Shown here piece after piece: positions 1 through 12,290 of a stretch of 64,000 bases of DNA. Numbering within the stretch: the first letter of the stretch is position 1; every line of letters starts with the position of its first letter. The notes beneath the pieces are model-generated. The model did not search any database. It saw only the letters and a program-made list of their open reading frames with translations, and was not told the origin of the DNA. Source of the stretch: Isoetes taiwanensis (Eukaryota > Streptophyta > Lycopodiopsida > Isoetales > Isoetaceae); NCBI GenBank assembly GCA_021234155.1, contig JAJEKV010000041.1, positions 2,842,829-2,906,828 on the forward strand, given 5' to 3'. A program made the translations under genes and the position numbers.

Positions 1-51
1 TGCGGAATAACGCATCCATCCCAACTCCGGAACGGAGATCGGCAAAGCGCA

Positions 52-73
52 GCGCGCGCGTGCGCGCGTGCGT
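52..73. repeat. Alternating purine-pyrimidine tract
   Basis: A 22-bp run of strictly alternating purine and pyrimidine, nearly all CG steps with two GT steps. Tracts of this kind are known to favour the left-handed Z-DNA form in vitro. No gene or promoter is recognisable beside it, so a function is not claimed. Confidence 0.6.
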
Positions 74-754
74 CATGCATTACGCATTACTATCAAAGGG
101 ATCACCCTTGATACCGGGTTGCATGGTGGCAGCTTACCGGTCGACCGAAAAGACTCTACGAAAGTACCAGCGATACTATCCATATTGTTTGTCTCGTGAG
201 CGACGCTATGAGATTGACAAAATCACCAATAATTACAATCTATGGTGATGTATTTCATAAGTTCATAAGAATTTATATCCGAATGATCGTTATAGGTAGC
301 ATCCACACCCTGGTCGCATAGTTTTCAAGTTGATTAATTCATTTTGTGACAGCTTCCCTCAGATTTGTATTTTCTCAAGTAAGTCTAACTTAAATTGGTG
401 GCTGCCTTTATTTCTTTGAGGCGGTATTAAACTTTTGTTCGGGGATGTGATTAATGTAGGGTAATTAAGGGCGCTTCAATTTACAAATAAATTGGTGTCT
501 AGGATTGTGGGTCGCTCCATCATAAAATAGATAGAACCGCTCCATTCATTAAGAAATGCATTACATAGATGTCATACACATATTATAAAACCAAATAAAA
601 CAACATGCTCTCGACATAGGTAGTCCACAAAAACGCACACAAAGTAGAAAATATCGTACGCTTTCAACAATGGCTAGTTCGACTTGAATAAGATCACCCC
701 GATCGAACTATCAGACGTACCGCCATACTGCGTCCCAAAACCATCTCATCCAAT

Positions 755-1214
755 CTAAGATCGAAAGTGAGGAGGTTGACAATGAGCTTGGTTACCAAAT
801 CTCACTTTTCTCCTTTTTATAAAGTTTAAATACCGGACCAATGAGCTTGTGTAGCCAAACATCTCATCACTTGAGAGCTCCTTCGTGGCCTCCCCCAGAG
901 ACAGCCGTTTACCGATATCAGAAGCTTCCAACTCCACCCTAGTGAGTTGATAATTGTTGTTCCTTTTTAACAACCCATCCCCACAGGAGTTTCATGACTG
1001 CTTCCACCGATTTCGCTTTCCATTCCCCGATGTATTCTATTCTCGCACTCAACTCCGCAATTGATTCAAGCAGGCTAAGATTCAAGCCATCGATATGGGA
1101 TCGCATTTCGGCCATTGTGAATTCATACCGGCCAAGCTTAACCATTCTCACCGCTATGAATCTATGCCGCATGCATTTGCAAAACAAAGCCTCACTAGCA
1201 ACACTTTCATTCAC
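755..1214 (-). other. Possible decayed coding remnant
   Basis: Two overlapping minus-strand open frames (91 codons at 939-1214 and 72 codons at 755-973) have a protein-like composition. The first is rich in Leu, Glu, Lys and Ala with a helical look (for example LSLLESIAELSARIEYI), as in a short coiled coil. I recognise no domain. It could be a fragment of a transposable-element protein or chance. The 500-bp flanks on each side hold nothing I can support. Confidence 0.2.
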
Positions 1215-4200
1215 ACAGACGCTGCTTTTTGCTTGACCATGAAGCTACGGCTTCTTGTCCTTGGCTTAATAGAAAAAGTCACCATATCACCTACCAAAGA
1301 CGCTTCCAAAAATCATTCCCATTTTAAAAATCATCATATTTTAGAAATTTGACTCAATTTTCGGAAACGTATGGACTTGGGGAAAGTCCATAACAATGAA
1401 AACGCTGTTTAAAAGTAGTTTTTGTGGTTTCACTTCTTGGGGTGCTATGGTAAAGGATGGTATCGATTTTTGCATGCCTTGCTTTATGTGATCCTTCCTT
1501 CCCTCGACATGCATTATGAGATCGCCTCCCTCTCCCTCGCACGCGGGGTTCTTGGAAAGCCAATCGTGCTTCTGAATTATTTTTGAAAATTCCCCTAATA
1601 CGGGCGGTGGTTATGAGTAAGAGCCAAAACGAATTTCTAGTAATAGGGATCTAATCTACTTTCAAACTATTTTTGGGGGGACAGGGGACAACCTTAAATG
1701 AGACACTACATTGTGCTTTAACCCCCGCATTAATATAAATTTCTTCAAGAATTCTATTGCATGAATTGAGGCATCACTTCAATACAAGCACAACATTCAG
1801 CCTTTTAATTAAAAGGAATATAAAATGCAAGGCAAGTTCAAGGGCATTGCCCTGATGTTGACAAGAACTGGGAGAATCCACAAACCTTTTCTACAATAGA
1901 ACCTGAGGTAAAATTACCATGAAAAATTGTAGTCGCTAATGTTCCTTAATAAAATAACCTCTTCGTAACCAAGGCTACATGTTTGAGCAAATTTCAACCA
2001 ATGAAGTGAAATAAATCCATCACATAATCCATCTTTGGAATCCATCTTCAACAAACAAGATTGGTCCAGAAAATATTCCAAATTCAGAGTCAACACATTG
2101 TAACCTAAATTCTAATAAATCAAGAAATAGTAAACCATGATGTCCTCCTATGACCGGTATATGCATATACAATAAAATCAATCAATAAAATATATCTATC
2201 TTCCTTTCCTTCACAAGGTTTGAAAGAGCAAGATATTCTACCTATAAAGCACCCTTGTTGGAAGCTTAAACATGGCTCTCGAATAGCAAGTAATGTAGTA
2301 TATAAAAGCAAAGTTACATTAGGAGGTAGATACATGTGGAATGAAAGTATTACTAAATGTAATTACAGAACAAGGCGCATTGTTCATAAGACAAATGCAA
2401 AACAAAATCTAAATAATCGCAAGCATGAAGGCGATAATACATACCATAGCGATGCCCCATGACGCTCGTGGACAAGCTCTACTGCCTTCCCAAAAGCAGA
2501 AACTGCAAGAACTTCGCCATGGAATGCCAAAGCTGCATTCCCAATCAAATGACCGAGATGAAAAATGGAAACCCGCATGTTGTTATGAAAGACTTAAAAT
2601 AATAAACATTTTACCCATTTGTCCCTCCATTCATCTAATGGATCGCCCCTCGGGCCGCTTCCCTTCGAGCAGGGAAATAAGGGAGGGAGAAAAGATGGAG
2701 CTTTGTCCTTGTTTCAATAATGGGGCCAAAGGCGGAAGTTCAAGTGGGAAACTACTAATTTAAACCATCATCATGAGTTATGAAAGAAATGAAAGCTTCG
2801 TATAGTCTCAGATTATCACAAGTCCGCTTGAAGGTACGCTGAAGAACGAAACACAAGAAACCATCTTCATTAGGAAAATACGGCATGAAGTCAGTAATTC
2901 ATTTGGAAAACATGGCATGTGATGTTTGCACATCTAATATATAACTCCACCCGGCGATAAGCTTGCACATGCGGCGCTAGGGGATGGCTTGGTGCAAAAA
3001 CGCATCGCTTCCTAATAAAAGCAAAAGCTCACAGACTACTACAGCAACCTGCTAGCTAAAAAGCCCTTCCCGCATCGTAGCGGAGGCCGCAGAGGAACAA
3101 GAAGACCATCACGACACGGATCGCGGGGAATTTTCTTTACTTTCCAATTCTTCCTAATCGTAGATGAAATTGTGACAGATCTAACTACTGCGGAATTAAT
3201 TTGGTCCATGTGGTATGATGCTAAAGATAGCTAGAATCGCAGCCAATTTGAAACCCTGGCTAGCAACTTTAATTTATCTAGATATTTATTTACATATCAT
3301 CATATTATGTTACTTGTTATAGGCGTTCTACAAGGTTTCCGCTTTTGCCACAATATTGTAAGGGTGGTTGTTTCTGATTGTTCGCTAGACTAAAGAATAT
3401 GGTGGCTTTTAGAATGAGGGCATTATTGTGTGTTTTGTGTTGTTTTATTATGTAATACAAATGCCAAAGCAACTGATCTCTAGATACACAAAAGGAAATG
3501 GATCATGGTATGAAATGAATAGAAATGTCATACAAAATGTGTGAATGTGTGAAGTAACTTAAACTTGCATACCGAAGATGCGTAATATAAGGAGCAAATG
3601 TTTTGGCATGATTTGAAACATGCTTTGGAACAATGATACATTTTTCGAAAGAAGTGGATTTAGAGATATGATAAGAATATGCCCTCGGTATTGTTGGGTT
3701 GTAATAACTACTTTAGATAACACTTGGAGGTTTTTTTATTTGGGATTTTAGCTTTTAGGGTGATTTCCTAATATTGTTGGTGGTTTGGTGGCCGGAAAAT
3801 ATTTCTTCCGGACTCCAAAATTGAGATCAATTCTTTTGCATTATTTCAACTGGCAATCTTATCCTCCCTCGCCCGATTGCAAATTGCAAGGTGTGAAATG
3901 ATTCCCATTTGCCATGCTAATTTCCGGTTCTGCCGTCGGAGATAGATTTTAGCTTACCTTGAATGACATGCTACTTAGGAGTTGAGGATTGTATTCTCAC
4001 TGTATTATGGCATCTTAGGTGTTTGTTAAAAAGATTGCATGCAAGTGATCCTATACTAGGTGGGCAAGCTCTTAGGAGGCCTTGCTAATTGAAATTTTTA
4101 ATGTCCCATGTACCTTATATGTTGTATTGTTTATTTGTTCAACAATTATACTATAAGCAATTATAACATCATACAAACAATCTAAAAGCATGTGGAGTAA

Positions 4201-4660
4201 GCATAAAATTGGTTTGGCAAGCAAGCACAACACGCATTATATGATGAGTGTTCACACTAAATATACCAAAATGTAATGTTTAGCTACGCCACCATTGAAA
4301 AGGCCAAGCTTACTGCGGCACTCTAACCCAACATAAGCCTACCCAACCAAACATGTAAATACTAATGATTGTGCTAATGAACTAATAATATCTAAATAAG
4401 CAATGATTTTTGCCATGTAATTAATCGGACTTAGTATTGTAGTCACATATGGCCTATACTTCATGTAATTAATCAACTTAGTATTGCGCTCACATATGGC
4501 CTATACTCTCAAGTTCCTTTTAGGCTATATTTGATAGAAATATATAATGCAATACAAGACATTCCATGATGTCAACATGATATTCTACTCTCTCCTGTAC
4601 ATCCGCATACGTAATTATGCAGAGGGCAAGACAAAGGACCATTCAACAAGACTAACAAAA
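1215..4660. other. Intergenic, no recognisable gene
   Basis: About 3.4 kb of AT-rich sequence. Open frames are short (112 codons at most, at 2425-2763) and show no motif I can name. The stretch 2950-3130 is more GC-rich than its surroundings but also without a recognisable signal. Confidence 0.5.
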
Positions 4661-5542
4661 CTCAATCTATCTCCCAAAGTTCTGGATGTACACGCGACCA
4701 ATGAAAAGACAGCCAACAAGCACCACCGCAAATATGCTCTTGTAACTGTAAAGTTAACATTGATTCACTCTCTTCTAGAATATACGTATTTAGCTTTATT
4801 GAGAAGATGCGATATTTATCTTTATCAAACCCGTGAGATGCGATTGATTTGCAACCTAGAACATAAAGTGCAACTCCAAGAGAAGTCAACTGCCAACCAA
4901 TCTCCACCATCCAAACATAACCGGAAAGGCATTTTAGCCAACCAAAATTTGACGCAAATATCACGATCAGCTTGAAGAAGAGTACCCAAGATCATGTGCG
5001 CTTCCCTTCCATCCTTCTTGATTTTCCTCCGGCTTTAGAATGAAATGTGAGGAATGAGTTGGAGCATGCTTACCATCAGCTTTTGTTCCGTGTGTGTTTA
5101 TAACGCTAGATTTCTACAAATTTCGGCCAAGGTGGTAAACTTGATGGTAGTAACTTGATGGTGTGGGGGCAGGGTAACTTGATGGTAGTTGCAAGATGTG
5201 GCGCATAACAACATTAAATTAAATGTGTAATCATGCATATCTCCCTCGCCAAAGTGTAATCTCCTCGAGATTATGTAAGCCACTGGCCTCTCTCACGACT
5301 CTAACACCATCCCAATCCCTTGAGACTACACATGAAGATTTTAACATTCTCAGAAAGTTCAACGTCAAATGAATCATCAAAGATAATACATTACCCCAGA
5401 TGACCAAATTGAAGATATTTGCATGAGGGATCGACCCAAACCCTACCATTCCTCCAAAAGTCTTCTTTTGAGAAAATATATGAGACTTCCTCGACCAATT
5501 ATTCCAAAACCTCACAGGCTTTAAGTCCCACCTCACTGCCAC
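4660..5542 (-). pseudogene. Possible C-terminal fragment of an L1-like LINE ORF2
   Basis: The minus-strand frame at 5231-5542 contains a segment reading FGGMVGFGSIPHANIFNLVI. This resembles the region after the reverse transcriptase in plant L1 ORF2 proteins, where a PK-x(3)-GGLG-x(2)-S-x(5)-N-x-AL pattern is usual. A second minus-strand frame (4662-4964, 100 codons) follows in the direction of reading but has no named motif. There are no catalytic RT residues here and no clear ends or target-site duplication. It could be chance similarity. If real it is a short, dead 5'-truncated piece. Confidence 0.28.
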
Positions 5543-6695
5543 CCGTAAGGGCTAATGAATAGATGAAACGCCAGAAAATATCTCGTGGCAATTAAGTTCT
5601 CATCTTCGCACTTAAGAACAAAGAGAAAGATGAAAACACACACAAAGCCAACAATATCGGGCTCAGAAGCAAAACAATGTTCCCTAGACTATTCATTTCT
5701 CATAGCTTCCTTAGACTTCGTGATCGTAGCAATAGATAGATTCTCATTGTATGCTATCGTCAGCCAAACCTGATGTCGCTAATACATTCCTCTAAACATA
5801 GTCATATGCTATCTGCATCCCTCCCACTCCTGCCAGACTGACATCACACAGAAAAGGGGTTTTTCCTCAGATAGAGATCTCTAATTCTTCCTCATTGATT
5901 CTAGCCAAATTACATCTTACCTTGCACTGCCATGGGATTCATCCAAATCAATAAAACCCCAAAAGCTCTGCTGTGTCATGCACTCAAATTTCCAAATCAA
6001 GCATGACTGATCCCTAACTCATTTTCACGCATCTCACCCAAACCTTCTTGACTGGCTAGGAAGATAACTTTGGGCTCCCCTCTCCTTGGTTTCGCTTCCA
6101 ACACACCGGGAGACAGCCAGAATATCTGCTCGCCAGCCTTTGATACAAAGACAAATCGCTCTACCTGGCCACAGCTGCGTGGACAATCGCCAGAAGTTTT
6201 TCCTCGCTTCTCTTTGCATGATTTGATCCCATCAACACCTTCATCTCAGCCCTGCGGAACCCCTTCATTGAGATCTTCGGGAGAGGGTTGTGCCTTCAAA
6301 TTTCTACCGCTTGCCCTTGAATCGAAGCGCCGTTAATGTGCTTTCACTTTGGCTATAGCAAGCCTTTCACAAAAGTCCCTTCCTCGGGTAGGAGATCAAG
6401 CAACTGGATTGATGGTATATCGAGCAACCGTGGGCAAGCATGCCCGGATAAGCCGCACAAGAAATTCAACCCGCTCACCTAAATTTCAAAGCCCCAAAAA
6501 TCATAGCGAATGAATGTTTTTCAATTTTTGGACTATCGGAATTCTTTTTCGGCATCCAAATACCCTGAAATCTTAGGAAATCACGCTAAAAAAAATTCCA
6601 AAAAATGAAAATCCCAAATTAAAAGAGCGGTACATATTTCTTATGGGCCTTAGAATATTTTTTGAGCCCTGTGGGAATGTTAATGTTGATTGGAA
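5543..6695. other. Intergenic, upstream of eIF6
   Basis: No recognisable gene. An 88-codon plus-strand frame (6070-6336) overlaps an opposite 61-codon frame, and neither has a domain I know. The last few hundred bases before the eIF6 promoter are A/T-rich. Confidence 0.5.
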
Positions 6696-6701
6696 CACGT
6701 G
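6696..6701. promoter_or_regulatory. G-box CACGTG upstream of eIF6
   Basis: A palindromic CACGTG lies 216 bp before the eIF6 ATG. In plants this core is bound by bZIP and bHLH factors. One hexamer can occur by chance, so the role is inferred from its position only. Confidence 0.4.
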
Positions 6702-6774
6702 ACCGTCACAAAAAATAAAAGTGAAATGAAATAAAGGTTAATTGTGAACAGGGATCTTTCCGCGAACAGATCCT

Positions 6775-6783
6775 AAACCCTAA
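6775..6783 (+). promoter_or_regulatory. Telo-box AAACCCTAA in eIF6 promoter or 5' leader
   Basis: AAACCCTAA sits in a slightly longer run of the plant telomere-type repeat (6773-6784), 129 bp upstream of the eIF6 start codon. Telo-boxes are an established feature of plant promoters of ribosomal-protein and other translation genes, where they act with nearby elements in dividing cells. Finding one in front of a translation factor fits that pattern and supports the promoter placement and the plant origin. Confidence 0.7.
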
Positions 6784-6911
6784 ACGTCGATTTTGTTTCC
6801 CTGAAGAGCGCCTGAACATCGTCGTGTCTTGCACGTTACTCCACAGCGCTCTTCATAACCGGATCCTCTCATCTTTGCCCACCCAAAGTTCTGCCTGTTT
6901 TTCATTTGGCC

Positions 6912-8767
6912 ATGGCGACAAGTAAGTTTTGTCTATTTTCTACCCTTTTTTCCGTTGTTCATGTTCCATTCCGTTATGTTTTATTTGGTATTGATTCATC
7001 CACTTCATGCATTAGGAACTCAATTTGAGAACAGCAGTGAGATTGGAGTTTTCTCTAAGTTGACAAATAAGTACTGTCTTGTAGCCATTGGTGGGTCGGA
7101 GAACTTCTACAGGTACCATCCTGATTTTCTTTTTCTTATTTTGGTAATCTTTGGAGTACCTAATTGTCATTCTTTCATGCCTAATCGTAGTTGTTCGACC
7201 CTCATAACTTCAGTTTACAATAATTTTTTTGTCGTTTGTTGCAACAAAGATTGTTGCTCCCGTTATGTGTCCCTATATTCGTTAGAACGTGAGCACAAAA
7301 CTAAACGTGGAGTGAATCATGAACCCTTTGCATTAATGCTTGTATACATGTCCGAGTTCATTTCTCTGTTACACAGTGTCTAGCTCTTTTTAATCCATGA
7401 ATACTTTTGCCTTCACTTGGCTACGGTTCTCTTATATTGCTTCTACTATTATATTTCTATTTTTATTTTGAAATTAGCACACAAAGGTATTTCTCACCTC
7501 ATTGTCTACAAGGACTCTGACTGGATAATTGGGTGAATAACTTGATACTTGAAGGCACCAGTGGTCATTTATTAGCTAGTAAGCTTGTTATCTGGAAGGA
7601 AATAATGATTCAGAAGCTGTTTTATTGACCATTTTGAATTATTTTCTTAACAAGTAGTTTCATGTAATAACTCAGGTGATATATTATTGATGCAGTATGT
7701 TTGAAGCAGAGCTTAGTGGCGTCATACCAGTTGTAAAGACATCTATTGCAGGGACCCGTGTGATTGGACGAATGTGTGTTGGTCAGTGTTTCAGTTAATA
7801 ACTTTCTGGATTCTGAACCATTGTATTTTGAAAATTCTATGATGCCAAACAGGCAATAAAAATGGGTTGCTGCTGCCTAATTCTACGACTGACCAAGGTT
7901 GGTGGCAGGTTTCTTTGCTTAAATTTTCTTCCTTCCTGCCAATAACATTGATCTGTATGGTTTACAACAGAGCTTTTGCATATCAGAAATTGTCTGCCAG
8001 ACAGTGTGGTGGTTCAGCGGGTTGATGAAAGACTGTCTGCTCTGGGCAACTGTGTTGTCGTTAATGATTATGTGGCACTCATTCACACAGATTTAGACAG
8101 GGTCAGTTTATGCTTTTTTTCTCATTGCGCATAATTTGGTCATAGTATATAGTGTGTGTTCAACCCTTATGCATATTGGTACTTATCGAAAACAGACATA
8201 GGAAGTAATGCAATTCCAATCTAGTCTTATCAAGCAGTTGATGCTTGTTTGTATTTAATGCAAAACTTACATATCATAAGACTGTTTCTTGAATATGCAT
8301 AAATATCTTAATGTTACCTTATTGTATATGCAGGAAACAGAGGAATTGATAGCCGATGTGCTTGGTGTTGAAGTTTTCCGGCAGACAATTGCTGGCAACA
8401 TTCTTGTTGGGAGCTACTGTGCCTTTTCAAATAGGGGTGGGCTGGTGAGCTACATTTTTTCAGTATGATTTATGAACTAAAAGACGTTATATAATAGTGA
8501 TTTATGCAGGTCCACCCTCACACATCAATTGAGGACTTGGATGAATTATCGACACTCCTACAAGTACCACTAGTGGCTGGAACAGTGAACAGGGGTAGTG
8601 AAGTTATCGGTGCAGGGTTGGTAGTAAATGATTGGACAGCTTTTTGTGGCCTTGATACAACAGCGACGGAACTTTCTGTCATCGAAAGTGTGTTTAAATT
8701 GCGCGAAGCCCAACCAAGTGCAATTGTTAATGAGATGAGAGCGTCCCTCATTGACACATTGGCTTAA
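6912..8767 (+). CDS. eIF6: Eukaryotic translation initiation factor 6 (eIF6), seven exons
   Basis: Exons read from the sequence: 6912-6921, 7016-7112, 7696-7781, 7853-7897, 7971-8101, 8334-8444, 8510-8767. All introns are GT-AG (94, 583, 71, 73, 232 and 65 bp). The joined frame is 738 nt, 245 residues plus TAA, the usual eIF6 length. It begins [20 protein letters not shown] and holds family hallmarks throughout ([76 protein letters not shown]). The ATG lies in a good plant context (GGCCATGGCG). eIF6 is a pentein-fold protein of five pseudo-repeats that binds the 60S subunit through uL14, prevents premature joining to 40S and acts in late pre-60S maturation; it is released by EFL1 and SBDS. 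No break or lost residue was seen. It stands alone amid repeats, preceded by a telo-box. Exon 1 codes for only three full residues and one base, so automatic gene finders may miss the start. Confidence 0.96.
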
Positions 8768-9368
8768 AGGATTAAAGGTTTCACCTTGAGAAGTGTATTT
8801 TGTTCTGGCCATTATGTTATCAAGAACATAGAGAGGTGAGGTTTGCGATATTGGTGGATGGGGCTTTTTTAGAAGTGATTTTGTTGCCCACCAAGGGAAG
8901 CTCTCTAATGGACTCTCAAAGCTTTAAAAAAGATTCAATCTCGTTGAAAGCCTCATGGTATCGAATTATTTCTGGCAAATGAGGCGATCTTAATGGTACG
9001 AATTCATATTTCTGATGGCCTACCATACGTAAGGCCCTTACATCTTTAAATGGTTGTGAGAATATTAGCACAGCACTATGTTACTCTGATGTCCAATGGC
9101 TTGCCTTAATTCTGTGCCTAACAATTCCTATTATAGCTTTATAAAAATTTTTTGGTGGCTCTTGTATCAGCTAAAAAAAAATTTACACAAATACATGTTT
9201 AAACTGCTGCTTGCTATCTTATATAAGGACTTTTTATGGTTAAATTTCTTTCTAGACATATAAATGTCCTGCATTGATGCGATTCGGATATTTGTGTTAC
9301 TGCGGCATCAATCTTGGCCTGTTTTGTTCATCCACATTGTTACTTTTGTTATATTTTGGAATAATATG
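8768..9368. other. 3' flank of eIF6
   Basis: Presumed 3' UTR and downstream spacer of eIF6. It is AT-rich and has a 60-codon plus-strand frame at 8800-8982 with no domain, which is most likely untranslated. I could not pick a single polyadenylation signal with confidence. Confidence 0.5.
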
Positions 9369-9392
9369 TAGATAGATAGATAGATAGATAGA
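9369..9392. repeat. (GATA)n microsatellite
   Basis: About six perfect GATA units in a row. A shorter run of the same motif, about three units, occurs near 24436-24450. Confidence 0.85.
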
Positions 9393-9402
9393 GAATACAG
9401 AA

Positions 9403-9439
9403 GGTGAAGTCACACTAATTTGGGTGAAGTCACACTAAT
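9403..9439. repeat. 17-bp direct duplication
   Basis: GGTGAAGTCACACTAAT occurs at 9403-9419 and again at 9423-9439, with three bases between the copies. It lies immediately after the GATA microsatellite. It looks like a small replication-slippage duplication. Confidence 0.9.
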
Positions 9440-9809
9440 CTCCTCTCACCTATAATCATGCTTAACACACAATTCATGCATAAGACATTAACACAGTTCA
9501 TGCCATTTAAAATCATACATACCATGTGATAGATGAATATGATAAAGAATGTGAAGAATTAAAAGGCCTTTATGGAATTTGATTTCAACCCTTTTGTTTA
9601 GGTAGAAGCAAGGATTGGCCAATTGTACACTGCCCACACCAATTGAAATATTCAATATTTACAATGCAGTGCCACTTCTTTCTCATTTTTTGCCTCTTTT
9701 GGAGTGGTGAAGGCATACTTCATATGGTAGCTGCAAAGAACAACAACAAATTTCAAAAACATGCTTGGTATAATGCGTACAACCAATATATGATGGCGCC
9801 AGATGTAAA

Positions 9810-9913
9810 CTGCACTAGACCAATGACATTGTTGTACATGCATTTTTGAACATGCTCGATGCTGCACTAGACCAATGCCATTGTTGTACATGCAATCTTG
9901 AACATGCTCGATG
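9810..9913. repeat. 52-bp tandem duplication
   Basis: Two adjacent 52-bp units (9810-9861 and 9862-9913), both starting CTGCACTAGACCAATG and ending CATGCTCGATG. They differ at only a few positions, so the duplication is younger than most repeats in the window. The minus-strand open frame crossing it (9652-9930) simply repeats the same residues and is not taken as a gene. Confidence 0.9.
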
Positions 9914-10639
9914 TCATAGAGCTCATTCAATGCTTTTATTCATGGATTACCAGTGGAACTAGCAACAATGTATGCTACGCATGAACAAAGAGAAAATTCA
10001 AAGCCATGAATGTTTGAGACACTTGCTCATACTGCTGTTTTGGAACTAGCTCATGCTGTCTTTGTTGCCTCTGTACTTTTATCCCAATTGTCCCCAAGCC
10101 GTCGAGTGGAAAAATCGTGATTTCCATTCTTTTATAGTTTTATGCAGTAAAAATTACTAATATCTCCGTAATAGACAGAAAGTCAGAGAAATATTATGTT
10201 TACCGAAACCAATGCCTATTATTTAAATTGTTAATGAAGAAAATGTCTCACTTTGAAAATGCAGCCCATACACATTCCCTACTCAAAAAAATGCAACTAT
10301 TTTCTTTTCTCTCGATGACATCAATTTTTCTTTTGAAATCAAAAGTTAAATTCACTTGTGGTGTCCTCGACCGCATGATGAGAAAGATATTCAATGTCTG
10401 TAGTGATTGATCCAGAGTTTACCTTGCCGCAAATGCATAACAGCACATCGCATGTACCTTCGTGCGATGATGTGCATGAATGCAACCTATTCCTCTTACG
10501 ATTTGGTGAGTTATCATGCGCTACGTGTCCCATGTCATTTACACGTAAGCTCTTGACTTACCGTGCTAATTCATCAATGCAGTAAAAAAATTATATGCAT
10601 ACAAGAAACTTATCGTGGCGGCAACGTTTCTCTAGTTCC

Positions 10640-12290
10640 AACCCCCTGAGGTTTGGCCCACTATGTTTAAAGAACACTTTTGTCGCGATATCTAAACGTA
10701 GAGCTGGGTAATAGGGCTCTTAAACCTTCAGAGTAGAGTTAATGTGTGGCCGAAATCTTGCTATATATTCAAAACGAGGTGCACCCTGACTACTGACACA
10801 GCCGGGTTTGAATTCTGGCTGTAATCCAGAACCAGATGTGTTCCTGGAAGTCCTGCCTGAGCCGAGCACATGAGCACTGGGACGCCTTTATATTTTGGGT
10901 AAGATGTCGTAATACGCAGTTTGCTCTGTTTTGATGAGGTATATCGTAAGGCCTATACGGGTTTCATTTTAAGCTTTTAGGAATATGAAATAACGTGTGG
11001 ATTCAACCTCTACTAAAATAACTCTAATGTCTCATTAAGACTACTTTAACTTTCAATCTTAACTAGTGAGCTTACTGTGACTATTTTTTTATCTTAAAAT
11101 CTATGTTTTTTTTTATAATAACCCATTGAATTGCATAGAGTTTTAGGGATATGGTCTATGGTTTCAAGAGCACCATATCTATATCAAACCTCTCGAACCC
11201 CTCTCGTTATTTTGTTGCCATATTCCCTCTAAACGGTGCACTCGACTACTACGGGGCCGCTTCTGATCATTAATCCCTACTACCAGATCAGATGTTGGCT
11301 TCTTCCTCTCCGACACCTCTCGCTTCGACATGCTCAATTATGATTTTAAGATGTCGCATCACGAAGTTTGCCTGTTGTTTTGATGGTATTGTCGCGGCTC
11401 TATGTACTGCCATTTAAGCTTTTAGAATATGAAATACTTTGGATCTCAACCCTCTTACTAAAATAACTCAATGTCCTGCTAATAAGACTACTTTAACCAA
11501 TCTAACTAGTGAGCTAATGTGTGACTATTTTTTTATCTTAAATCTATGTTTTTATAATCAACCTACTTCTGAATTGTTTTAGGATATGGTCCCTATGGTT
11601 TCAAGAAATTATATCTGTTAGGTCAAATCCTCGAACTCCTCGTTATTTTGCTACATATTCTAAACGAGGTGCACCCCGGACTAGCCGGCTAGCCGTTTGA
11701 TGTCTCCGCTAACTTTACCGCCTGCATCAGTATGTTGAGCCTGACACCTCTCGCATTATGCTCACTATGATTTTAAGATGTCGTATCACGAAGTTTGCTC
11801 TTGTTTTATTTTTAGTATATCGCTCTATACTGCTTCTATTGCTTTCTCTTTAGAATATGAAACACGGGATTCTAACCCTACTAAAATAACTCAATGTCCT
11901 AATAAGACTACTTTAACCAATCTAACTAGTGAGCTAATGTGACTATTTTTATCTTAAATCTATGTTTTTTTATGTAGTAATAACCTACTGTGAATTGTTT
12001 TAGATATGTCTATGGTTCCAAGAATTATATCTATATCAAATCCTCTCGTGGAACCCCCTATGAAATACTCGGGATTCGAACTCTACTAAAATAACTCAAT
12101 GTCCTAATAAGACTACTTTAACCAATCTAACTAGTGAGTTTTACTGTGACTATCTCTTATCTTAAATCTATGAGTAATAACCCATTGAATTGTTTTAGAT
12201 ATGGTTCATGTAGCCTCCGGCATAATTGCGTATCTATAGACAAAACCCCTGAACCGGTTATTTTGTATATGCTATTCGCTTCAAACTCTG
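10640..12290. repeat. Degenerate tandem repeat, ~430-bp unit, four copies
   Basis: The anchor word AACTAGTGAG occurs at 11061, 11504, 11924 and 12129, giving steps of 443, 420 and 205 bp; the last copy lacks its first half. A second anchor around AAACGAGGTGCACC recurs near 10774, 11233 and 11663, and a third (AAGATGTCG followed by AGTTTGC) near 10900, 11347 and 11775. Copies differ by many small indels, and the first copy carries more extra bases than the later ones. No coding potential or tRNA-like motif was seen. It may be a satellite or tandemly duplicated pieces of a transposable element. Confidence 0.8.

Noticed and set aside
4547-4975. 142-codon plus-strand frame
   Set aside because: Low-complexity composition, no domain, and it overlaps a minus-strand frame that fits a LINE fragment slightly better.
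6955-7383. 142-codon plus-strand frame over eIF6
   Set aside because: It runs through exon 2 into introns 1 and 2. The correct reading is the spliced eIF6 frame.
8518-8812. Antisense frames of 79-80 codons
   Set aside because: They are opposite-strand shadows of eIF6 exon 7.
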